Shown here in pieces: positions 1 to 5,758 of a stretch of DNA of 6,091 nucleotides. The translations under genes and the position numbers were made by a program. Below the pieces are notes generated by a model. That model saw nothing but the letters and a program-made list of their open reading frames with translations, ran no database searches and had not been told where the DNA came from. Position 1 is the stretch's first letter. Each line of letters starts with the position of its first letter. The stretch covers positions 1 to 6,091 of the forward strand of contig JAEDOC010000124.1 of the NCBI GenBank assembly GCA_016302185.1, read 5' to 3'. Source of the DNA: Clostridium sp. Lineage in GTDB: Bacteria; Bacillota; Clostridia; Lachnospirales; Lachnospiraceae.

Positions 1-2
1 CC

Positions 3-578
3 AATATCCGGACATATGCGAATTTAAAATACATGAATCTGGTGTATTTAAAGGATCAGTTCCTGATGATCCGGGATGGGGATGGCAAGGACGCGGAGAA
101 GCTGGCGGCGGATCTCTGCCGGTATTATGAAGAACAGGGACGGCGGGATGTGGATCAGCTTCCACGGGTTACCAGACGCAATGTGAAGATATTGAAATAT
201 TATTCCTTTGAGAACTATTTCCTGAACCCGGCGGTAATGGCGCAGTTGGGTATCGTTGCCTCGGAAGAGGAATTTTATGAGATTCTGTGGCAGAAATGGA
301 ATGAATATCTGTGTCGTCTTCGTTCCGGACAGGCATTTGTGAAGGCTCTGGGCCGGGTGCCGGAATCATCGGAGGATTTGAAGGCACATATGGAGCTGTT
401 TAAGATTCATATGCGGGGCCATAACCTATACGATATTTTTTACGGGAGATACAAAAAGGAAGAAAAGGCTCTGCTGACGAGGTACATTGAGCTGGCGCCC
501 AGGGAGGATTTCGCCGATATTCTGGATACCATCGACAGCTTCCTGTATTTTGACAGCCGGAAAAAAGCGGAAGAATGA
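3..578 (+). CDS. OLD-like AAA ATPase/TOPRIM nuclease, C-terminal part (5' truncated by window)
   Basis: The reading frame is open from the first complete codon of the window, so the gene starts upstream. The ATG at 33 has no ribosome binding site before it (AT-rich, no GGAG) and is probably internal. The visible 191 residues resemble the C-terminal end of OLD-family and related AAA ATPases, which join an ABC-type ATPase to a TOPRIM nuclease domain. Supporting signs are an acidic metal-binding-like stretch, MIRDGDGKD (residues 12-20 counted from the ATG at 33), followed about 40 residues later by YYSFENYFLNP, similar to the E-N-Y-L motif after the TOPRIM core in these proteins. The tail is largely charged helix. 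Such proteins occur in phage-defence and DNA-repair settings, but neither role can be assigned from a fragment. It ends with TGA 169 nt before the next gene, with no clear terminator. The family call is from motif resemblance only; it could be another AAA/DUF4435-type protein. Confidence 0.6.
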   Translation, partial: NIRTYANLKYMNLVYLKDQFLMIRDGDGKDAEKLAADLCRYYEEQGRRDVDQLPRVTRRNVKILKYYSFENYFLNPAVMAQLGIVASEEEFYEILWQKWNEYLCRLRSGQAFVKALGRVPESSEDLKAHMELFKIHMRGHNLYDIFYGRYKKEEKALLTRYIELAPREDFADILDTIDSFLYFDSRKKAEE

Positions 579-581
579 TCG

Positions 582-619
582 TTGCATTTCGGGAGAAAAT
601 CCATATAATAGAGTATAAT
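582..619 (+). promoter_or_regulatory. Probable sigma-A promoter with two overlapping-range -10 boxes
   Basis: Two perfect TATAAT boxes lie at 604-609 and 614-619. The first is preceded by TTGCAT (582-587) at 16 bp spacing, a weak -35 that matches the consensus TTG only. The second box has no recognisable -35 at 16-18 bp. The location fits: it lies just after the stop of the upstream gene and 130-140 bp before the first gene of the six-gene run, in the only sizeable intergenic gap. Transcription would begin around 616-627 and give a leader of roughly 120-130 nt. The -10 boxes are strong; the -35 is weak, which may point to an activator or simply to a modest promoter. Confidence 0.55.
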
Positions 620-642
620 CGAAAAGGCAAAGGAAGGTACAG

Positions 643-736
643 CGCATCCGGCCGATGCTTGAGATAGATCGGGACCTGGTTCCCGGCGGTGGCAGCACAT
701 TGCAAGGTGTTGCCCTCGCGTACATATCCGAATGCG
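643..736 (+). promoter_or_regulatory. Candidate structured leader RNA with alternative pairings
   Basis: This leader between promoter and first operon gene has several complementary segments. 643-651 pairs with 728-736 (8 of 9 positions) and could form a closing stem. Inside it, 691-698 pairs with 707-714 (8 bp with one G-U, 8-nt loop) and 670-674 pairs with 681-685 (5 bp, 6-nt loop). A competing local hairpin, 644-648 with 654-658 (5 bp), uses the same 5' strand as the closing stem, so the two are mutually exclusive. The GGGAGG ribosome binding site begins at the last base of the closing stem (736-741). It matches no riboswitch, T-box or SRP RNA that I recognise. Pairings were found by eye without folding energies or comparative support, so regulation is only a hypothesis. 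Confidence 0.35.
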
Positions 737-747
737 GGAGGAAACAG

Positions 748-1797
748 ATGAATTACACCTATCTTCTGCGGTGTGCAGACGGTTCTCTCTACTGTGGATG
801 GACAAACCATCTGAAAGAGCGGGTAAAGGCACACAATGAGGGAAAGGGCGCCAGGTACACCAAAAGCCGGAGGCCGGTAGCTCTGGCGTATTATGAGATG
901 TACGGGACCAAAGAAGAGGCGATGCGGCGGGAATATGCCGTGAAGCAGATGACCAAGAAAGAGAAGGAAGTGCTGGCGGCAGCGGGGCCGTCGGCAGGAG
1001 CAGGAATGAAGATTATTATTTCACCGGCAAAGAAGATGAGAGTGCGGCAGGAAGAATTTCCCTGGAGAGCATTGCCGGCCTACATAGAAGATGCCGAAAC
1101 GCTGATGTGTAAGCTGCGGGGGATGACGGAGCCTGAGCTGAAGAGGCTGTTTGCGGCCAACGATTCCATCACCCATGAGAATTATCTCCGTTACCGGGAA
1201 ATGGATGTAAGAAGAAATTTGAGCCCGGCGGCGTTAGCTTACGTGGGGATTCAGTACCAGTATATGGCCCCTCAGATCTTTTCAGAGGCCCAGTGGCAGT
1301 ATGTGTGCCGTCACCTCCGTATCTTGAGCGGTTTTTACGGGGTATTGCGGGCGGATGACGGCATTGTTCCCTATCGTCTGGAGATGCAGGCGAAGCTTGT
1401 GACCGAACGGGGAAAGGATCTCTATGCCTACTGGGGGGATTCTCTCTACCGGGCGCTGGCGGAGGAAAGCCGGCAGGAGCCCGGCGCTGTGCGGGGTAAC
1501 TGTACTGCGGGAGCCGGCGGCGTGAGGATACTGAATCTGGCCTCCAAAGAATACAGTAAGGCAGTGGAGCCGTGGCTTCAGCCAGAGGATCAGTATGTGA
1601 CCTGTATCTTCGGAACTCTGCAGAATGGGGAAATAAAGGTGAAGGCCACAGAGGCCAAGATGGCCCGGGGAGAGATGGTACGTTTCCTGGCAGAGCAGGG
1701 GGCGGAATCCTTTGAAACCGTAAAAGAATTTACTGGACTTGGTTTTTCCTATGATCCGGTACGTTCCGGACCGCAGGAATACGTCTTTGTGAAATAA
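748..1797 (+). CDS. yaaA: Fusion of a GIY-YIG (UPF0213) nuclease domain to peroxide stress protein YaaA
   Basis: One uninterrupted 349-residue frame carries two complete proteins. The start at 748 follows GGGAGG (736-741) at 6 nt and opens directly into the GIY-YIG fold; the frame can be extended upstream to ATG 655, but that has no ribosome binding site and the extra residues match nothing. Residues 1-79 are a UPF0213/YhbQ-like single-domain GIY-YIG nuclease: TYL (4-6) and YCG (15-17) take the place of GIY and YIG, with the likely catalytic R25 and metal-binding E62. A short Gly/Ala/Ser linker (80-86) leads to YaaA (87-349, 263 residues, near the 258 of E. coli YaaA). YaaA landmarks are ISPAKK (91-96), LSGFYGVLR (193-201), VPYRLEM (207-213), GKDLYAYWGD (222-231), NLASKEY (263-269) and AKMARG (303-308). 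A Gly-rich insertion lies near 244-258. In E. coli, YaaA limits free iron and oxidative DNA damage during peroxide stress. The gene ends in tandem TAA stops. Both domain calls are firm; the function of the fusion is unknown. Confidence 0.88.
   Translation: MNYTYLLRCADGSLYCGWTNHLKERVKAHNEGKGARYTKSRRPVALAYYEMYGTKEEAMRREYAVKQMTKKEKEVLAAAGPSAGAGMKIIISPAKKMRVRQEEFPWRALPAYIEDAETLMCKLRGMTEPELKRLFAANDSITHENYLRYREMDVRRNLSPAALAYVGIQYQYMAPQIFSEAQWQYVCRHLRILSGFYGVLRADDGIVPYRLEMQAKLVTERGKDLYAYWGDSLYRALAEESRQEPGAVRGNCTAGAGGVRILNLASKEYSKAVEPWLQPEDQYVTCIFGTLQNGEIKVKATEAKMARGEMVRFLAEQGAESFETVKEFTGLGFSYDPVRSGPQEYVFVK
994..1008 (+). promoter_or_regulatory. Internal ribosome binding site and start codon for a separate YaaA
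   Basis: Within the fusion gene, AGGAG (996-1000) sits 5 nt before the in-frame ATG at 1006, which is exactly where YaaA proteins normally begin (MKIIISPAKK). The stretch 994-1005 is a tandem GCAGGA GCAGGA and encodes the Ala-Gly linker. Ribosomes could start here and make free 263-residue YaaA in addition to the fusion. Site and spacing are seen in the sequence; its use is inferred. Confidence 0.5.
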
Positions 1798-1826
1798 TAA
1801 GAAAGAAACAGAGGAATGACAGGCTT

Positions 1827-2996
1827 ATGATTGCATGGCTGGTAAAACATTTTATTAAAAACAGTGAGGATGTGAAGGATCCGAAAGTGCGCAGGAGCTA
1901 CGGAGCGCTCTGCAGCATGGTGGGAATCGGGCTGAATATCTGTCTTTTTGCGGGCAAATATCTGGCTGGTGTGATCAGTGGTTCAATCGCTGTGATGGCA
2001 GATGCATTCAATAACTTATCGGATGCGGGGTCATCTTTGATTACACTGATTGGATTTAAGTTTGCGGGGATGAAGCCGGATAAAGAGCATCCCTTCGGGC
2101 ACGGAAGAATTGAATATCTGTCCGGTCTGGCGGTGGCGGCTGCCATCATCCTGATGGGCTTTGAACTGGCAAAATCTTCATTAGGGAAGATTCTGCATCC
2201 GGAGGCGGTGGAGGCCAGTTTCCTGTCCATGGCGATTCTGGTGATTTCTGTTGCTGTGAAGCTTTATATGTGCTTTTACAATCGAAGAATCGGCAGCCGG
2301 ATTGATTCGGCGGCGATGAAGGCAACGGCGATGGACAGCTTAAGTGACGCGACGGCAACGTCGGTGGTGTTTTTATCCATTCTGATTCAGAGATTTGCCG
2401 GGATTAATGTAGATGGCTGGTGCGGCGTGCTGGTGGCCGGCTTTATTCTGTATGCCGGTTATAATGCGGCGAAGGATACGTTAAGTCCTCTTCTGGGGCA
2501 GCCGCCGGAACCGGAGCTGATCGAGGAGATTAAGCGGATTACCCTTTCCCATCCGGAAATTGTCGGAATTCATGACCTGGTGGTTCATGATTACGGTCCG
2601 GGCAGGCTGATGATCTCTCTTCACGGAGAGGTTCCCGGCAACGGCAATATCTTCGTTCTTCATGATGTGATTGATCAGACGGAGAAGGAACTGAAGGAGC
2701 AGCTGGGCTGTGAGGCTGTGATACATATGGATCCCATTGAAACAGATAATGATTCTGTCAGCCAGATGAGGCAGGAGGTCGCACAGCTGGTGAAAGAGAT
2801 TCATCCGGATATCTCGATTCATGATTTTCGTATGGTCACAGGACCGACCCATACCAACCTGATCTTTGATGCGGTAGTTCCGTATCATATTAAGAAGACG
2901 GATGAAGAGGTTGTGAGGGAGATTCAGAAAAAGGTAACGGAGCATTGGTACAATTATTTTGCGGTAGTATCCATTGACCATGCGTACGTACTATAA
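1827..2996 (+). CDS. Cation diffusion facilitator transporter, probable Mn2+-type exporter
   Basis: This 389-residue inner-membrane CDF protein would export divalent metal ions in exchange for protons. About six membrane helices fill residues 28-215. The helix-2 metal site reads N62-x3-D66 (in ADAFNNLSDA) and the helix-5 site D170-x3-D174 (in AMDSLSDA). Zinc CDFs usually carry a His in one of these positions; an all-oxygen Asn/Asp set is what I recall for streptococcal MntE manganese exporters, which are also about 390 residues, so Mn2+ is favoured. The loop HPFGHGRIEYLSG (88-100) is a CDF hallmark. The cytoplasmic part seems to hold two tandem copies of the metal-regulatory domain (about 222-303 and 310-389), with HPEIVGIHD (242-250) matching HPDISIHD (326-333). 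The ATG at 1827 follows GAGGA (1811-1815) at a rather long 11 nt, but the N-terminus looks typical of the family. It lies 29 nt after the YaaA fusion, so co-transcription is likely. Metal choice is inferred; Fe2+ or Zn2+ remain possible. Confidence 0.9.
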   Translation: MIAWLVKHFIKNSEDVKDPKVRRSYGALCSMVGIGLNICLFAGKYLAGVISGSIAVMADAFNNLSDAGSSLITLIGFKFAGMKPDKEHPFGHGRIEYLSGLAVAAAIILMGFELAKSSLGKILHPEAVEASFLSMAILVISVAVKLYMCFYNRRIGSRIDSAAMKATAMDSLSDATATSVVFLSILIQRFAGINVDGWCGVLVAGFILYAGYNAAKDTLSPLLGQPPEPELIEEIKRITLSHPEIVGIHDLVVHDYGPGRLMISLHGEVPGNGNIFVLHDVIDQTEKELKEQLGCEAVIHMDPIETDNDSVSQMRQEVAQLVKEIHPDISIHDFRMVTGPTHTNLIFDAVVPYHIKKTDEEVVREIQKKVTEHWYNYFAVVSIDHAYVL

Positions 2997-3018
2997 TGAC
3001 AGACAGAGGGGACAACAG

Positions 3019-4554
3019 ATGAAGAAAAAGAAATGGATAGCCGCAGTGGCTGTCCTGCTTTTTATTGCTGCAGCGGTGTTCTATTTCCGGAGTACTGGGA
3101 AAACATCGGTACAGGAGGCAGAAAGCATAGCTTCCCCTGCACAGGAAGCAGGTCCGGCAGGAGAAAATGGGGCCGATAAGCCGTCAGGAGCGCCGGAGAA
3201 AGGTACTTTTGACTACGAGTATCCTGGGGAGAATAACCGGGAGGATGAAGAAAACAGGAATACGGTTACCGAAAAAGAGCCGGAGGGTCCGGCCGGAGAT
3301 TCGGAAGAAGAGGATTTTGTTCAGAAAAAGATCGTAGTTGCGACAGATCTGCATTATCTGGCGGAAAAGCTGGCGGGAAACCGGGGACCGGCCTTTATGG
3401 AGATGGCAAAACAGAGTGATGGACGTGTTCTGCAGTATGGCTGGGAGATTCTGGATGCTTTTCTGGATGATGTTCTGGAGGAAAAGCCGGATCTGGTACT
3501 TTTAAGCGGGGATCTGACGCTGAACGGGGAGCGGGAGAGCCATGAAGAACTGGCAGAAAAGCTTTCTGTATTGACGGAGCATAAGATTGAGGTCGCGGTG
3601 ATCCCGGGAAATCACGATATTAACAATCCCTATGCGAGAGCATATACGTCGGATGGGGTAAGACCGGTGGAGTCTGTCACGGCAGAGGATTTTGCATCGA
3701 TTTATGCGGATTACGGATATGTTGCGGCGGACAGCCGGGATCCGAATTCCTTAAGCTATCTGTATAAACTGGATGATTATTACTGGCTGCTCTGCCTGGA
3801 TTCCTGTCAGTATGATCCCATCAATCAGGTGGGAGGTATGATTCGCAGGGAAACTTACCAGTGGATGGAAGAGATACTGGAAGAGGCATGGGAGCAGGGG
3901 GCTCAGATTATTTCTGTGACGCATCATAATCTTTTGGATCAGAGTGGGGTAAGCAAGGAATTCTATGATGACTGCACCATTGAACATAATGAGGAGCTGG
4001 TGGAGATCCTGTCGGATAATGACGTCCGTCTGCATCTCAGCGGTCATCTGCATCTGCAGCATTATCTGGAGGACGAGAATTCGGGAATTGCCGAGATGGT
4101 GACAGGCTCTCTGGTGATGGCGCCCTGCCATTACGGAATTCTGAAGATCTGGAATAACGGAACGCTGCAATATGATGCCGCCGAAGTGGATGTGGACGGC
4201 TGGGCAGAGAGAAACCATTATAAGATGCGGGATCTGGCTGATTTTAAGGAATACAGCGAACAATTCCTGTGGGATGTTTCCTATTCCAATGCGATGCGGG
4301 ACCTGAAGAAATATGTCCAGCGGGGAGAACTGCCGCTGCGGGAAATGGATATGGAAGAGATGGCGTCCTTTTACGCGAAGGTGTGTGTGCACTATTTTGG
4401 CGGACGGATGTATGAGATTATGGATGAAGTGGAGCAGGAACCGGCATATCAGAAATGGATGGATGTGGAATATGTCAGTGAGCTCAGTGATTTTCTGAAA
4501 AATATCCTGAAGGATGATGCAAAGGATTTTTCAAAGCTGACGCTTCCTTATTGA
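3019..4554 (+). CDS. Membrane-anchored or secreted calcineurin-like metallophosphoesterase
   Basis: This 511-residue protein starts at 3019, where GAGGGG (3006-3011) lies 7 nt upstream and a lysine-rich start leads into a hydrophobic stretch (residues 6-23). No lipobox Cys and no clear AxA cleavage site are seen, so a signal anchor is likely, with the catalytic part outside the cytoplasm. Residues 25-100 are an acidic, Glu/Gly/Pro-rich, probably disordered linker. The metallophosphoesterase core (104-385) has the full dimetal set: D110-x-H112, GD (164-165), GNHD (197-200), THHN (301-304) and GHLH (342-345). Residues 385-511 form a helical, acidic C-terminal part that I do not recognise. The fold hydrolyses phosphomonoesters or diesters; the substrate cannot be read from the sequence. 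The gene lies 22 nt after the CDF gene and 32 nt before the Nudix gene. A TTG at 2974 in the same frame is rejected as the start because it would place 15 charged residues before the signal segment. Confidence 0.9.
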   Translation: MKKKKWIAAVAVLLFIAAAVFYFRSTGKTSVQEAESIASPAQEAGPAGENGADKPSGAPEKGTFDYEYPGENNREDEENRNTVTEKEPEGPAGDSEEEDFVQKKIVVATDLHYLAEKLAGNRGPAFMEMAKQSDGRVLQYGWEILDAFLDDVLEEKPDLVLLSGDLTLNGERESHEELAEKLSVLTEHKIEVAVIPGNHDINNPYARAYTSDGVRPVESVTAEDFASIYADYGYVAADSRDPNSLSYLYKLDDYYWLLCLDSCQYDPINQVGGMIRRETYQWMEEILEEAWEQGAQIISVTHHNLLDQSGVSKEFYDDCTIEHNEELVEILSDNDVRLHLSGHLHLQHYLEDENSGIAEMVTGSLVMAPCHYGILKIWNNGTLQYDAAEVDVDGWAERNHYKMRDLADFKEYSEQFLWDVSYSNAMRDLKKYVQRGELPLREMDMEEMASFYAKVCVHYFGGRMYEIMDEVEQEPAYQKWMDVEYVSELSDFLKNILKDDAKDFSKLTLPY

Positions 4555-4586
4555 GATGCGGCTGAGAAAGAGAGGAGTATGAGCCA

Positions 4587-5081
4587 ATGGAAGAACGCAA
4601 GAAGTCGGAGCTGACGACGCTCTGTTATATCGAGAAGGATGACTGTTATCTGATGCTGCATCGGGTGAAAAAGGAAAAGGATGTCAACAAGGATAAATGG
4701 ATCGGCGTCGGCGGCCATTTTGAGCGGAATGAAAGCCCGGAGGAATGTCTTCTGCGGGAAGTGAAGGAGGAAACCGGCCTGACGCTTACTTCCTGGCAGT
4801 TTCGTGGCCTGGTCACCTTCATGGCGGAGGGCTGGCCGACGGAGTACATGTGCCTGTTTACCGCAGATGGATTTACGGGAACCATGAAGGAATGCAATGA
4901 GGGTGTGCTGGAATGGGTGCCGAAGCAGAAGCTGGGAGAGCTGAAGCTTTGGGAGGGGGATAAGATTTTTCTGCAGCTTCTGACGGAGCGGAGGGAATTC
5001 TTTTCCCTGAAGCTTCAGTATGAAGGGGACCGGCTGGTGCGTTGGAGCCTGGATGGAAAGGAACGGACAGAAGAATCATGA
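4587..5081 (+). CDS. Nudix hydrolase, MutX-like (probable 8-oxo-dGTP diphosphatase)
   Basis: This 164-residue cytoplasmic Nudix enzyme has a perfect Nudix box at residues 43-65 (G-x5-E-x7-REVKEETGL), whose E58, E61 and E62 bind Mg2+ or Mn2+. The flanking signatures TLCYIEKDD (11-19), LMLHR (22-26), WIGVGG (38-43), CNEGVLEWVP (near 103-112) and LWEGDKIFL resemble streptococcal MutX, which hydrolyses 8-oxo-dGTP to 8-oxo-dGMP and so stops oxidised guanine from entering DNA. Length is typical for that group. The start at 4587 follows AGAGGAG (4571-4577) at 9 nt; a nearer ATG at 4579 is out of frame. The stop codon overlaps the next start (ATGA), so the DUF554 gene is probably translationally coupled to this one. 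The Nudix call is certain; the substrate is inferred from similarity to MutX, and other damaged or ordinary nucleotides are possible. Confidence 0.9.
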   Translation: MEERKKSELTTLCYIEKDDCYLMLHRVKKEKDVNKDKWIGVGGHFERNESPEECLLREVKEETGLTLTSWQFRGLVTFMAEGWPTEYMCLFTADGFTGTMKECNEGVLEWVPKQKLGELKLWEGDKIFLQLLTERREFFSLKLQYEGDRLVRWSLDGKERTEES

Positions 5082-5758
5082 TAGGTACAATTGTAAACAC
5101 AACGACGATTATTACCGGCAGCCTGATTGGCAGTGTGGTAAATAAGGGGATCAAGGAGGAATACCAGGGCGCGCTGTTTAACGCTATGGGTCTGGCCGCT
5201 TTTATGCTGGGCGTGAATTCTGTGGTCAGTCATATGCCGGACAGCAAATATCCGGTGCTTTTTATTGTCAGTCTGGCAGTGGGAAGTCTGATTGGCTCTA
5301 TGATTGATCTGGACAGCCGGTTTAAGCGGCTGTCCGCACGATTTTCTTCGTCGAACCTGGGGGAAGGGTTGTCTACAGCGATTCTTCTGTTTTGTATTGG
5401 AACGCTTTCTATTGTCGGACCGATTGAGAGTGCGGTAAATGGAAACCACACTTATCTCTTTACCAATGCCACGCTGGATTTTGTTTCTTCCATGGTACTG
5501 GCCTCTACTTATGGCATCGGAATCGCCCTGGCCGGGGTGGTATTGTTCTGCTGGCAGGGTTCCATCTACCTGGGAGCCAGCTTTCTGGCCGGATTTTTAT
5601 CGGATGCACTGATGGCGGAGATTTCCATTGTAGGCGGTGTGCTGATTGCCACTTCCGGCTTGTCCATTTTAAAGATTAAGGATTGTAAAACAATGAATAT
5701 GCTGCCGTCTCTTCTGGTACCGGTAGCCTGGTTTTTACTGATAGGAGCGATCAAATGA
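5078..5758 (+). CDS. DUF554 family membrane protein (YdfK/YqgA-like)
   Basis: This 226-residue, very hydrophobic protein has about six to seven predicted membrane segments. Its opening (MIGTIVNTTTIITGSLIG), the central FCIGTLSIVGPIESA and the later LVPVAWFLLIGA segment are typical of DUF554, which includes B. subtilis YdfK and E. coli YqgA. Length matches the family. The biochemical role of DUF554 is not established; a transport role is often presumed. The start ATG at 5078 overlaps the TGA of the Nudix gene, and the upstream Shine-Dalgarno is weak (AAGGAA at 5058-5063, about 14 nt away), so expression probably depends on coupling to the Nudix gene. The stop overlaps the ATG of the next gene in the same ATGA manner. 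A strong 9-bp hairpin lies inside the coding sequence at 5311-5335. Confidence 0.88.
   Translation: MIGTIVNTTTIITGSLIGSVVNKGIKEEYQGALFNAMGLAAFMLGVNSVVSHMPDSKYPVLFIVSLAVGSLIGSMIDLDSRFKRLSARFSSSNLGEGLSTAILLFCIGTLSIVGPIESAVNGNHTYLFTNATLDFVSSMVLASTYGIGIALAGVVLFCWQGSIYLGASFLAGFLSDALMAEISIVGGVLIATSGLSILKIKDCKTMNMLPSLLVPVAWFLLIGAIK
5311..5335 (+). repeat. Perfect 9-bp inverted repeat (hairpin) inside the DUF554 gene
   Basis: 5311-5319 (GGACAGCCG) is exactly complementary to 5327-5335 (CGGCTGTCC), with a 7-nt loop GTTTAAG; a U-G pair could extend it by one (5310 with 5336). It encodes a charged cytoplasmic-loop-like segment (LDSRFKRLSARF). No T-tract follows directly (GCACGATTTTC), so it is not a standard intrinsic terminator. 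It is the strongest inverted repeat I found within a coding region here. Confidence 0.6.
5743..5757 (+). promoter_or_regulatory. Strong ribosome binding site for the HAD gene, inside the end of DUF554
   Basis: AGGAG (5743-5747) lies 7 nt before ATG 5755, whose last two bases begin the DUF554 stop codon TGA (5756-5758). This fixes the HAD start and shows that the gene can start on its own as well as by coupling. Confidence 0.75.

Noticed and set aside
33..35. ATG at 33 as the true start of the first gene
   Set aside because: No Shine-Dalgarno precedes it, the frame is open to the window edge, and the product would lack the ATPase half expected for the family.
640..745. SRP RNA, T-box or known riboswitch in the leader
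   Set aside because: The conserved SRP tetraloop region, the T-box AGGGUGG-type sequence and the riboswitch cores I know are all absent; kept only as an unclassified structured leader.
655..747. Upstream extension of the GIY-YIG/YaaA frame to the ATG at 655
   Set aside because: No ribosome binding site before 655, the added residues match no family, and the ATG at 748 has a good GGGAGG at 6 nt exactly at the usual GIY-YIG start.
400..834. Antisense open frames over the first gap and gene ends (400-834, also 440-832)
   Set aside because: They oppose well-supported genes and a promoter, have no ribosome binding site or recognisable domain, and read as low-likelihood protein.
2481..2981. Antisense open frame of 166 codons opposite the CDF gene
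   Set aside because: Shadow of a clear CDF coding sequence; no domain or start signal.
2974..2997. TTGACC plus TATAAT as a promoter before the phosphoesterase gene
   Set aside because: Spacing is only 12 bp, well short of the 16-18 bp needed, and the sequence lies inside the CDF 3' end.
3751..4392. Antisense open frame of 213 codons opposite the phosphoesterase gene
   Set aside because: It is long but mirrors a firmly identified gene; the His/Ile/Leu-rich composition is what the complement of Asp/Met/Asn codons gives.
4313..4498. Small 61-codon open frame inside the phosphoesterase gene
   Set aside because: It lies in another frame of a well-supported gene, with no ribosome binding site or recognisable product.
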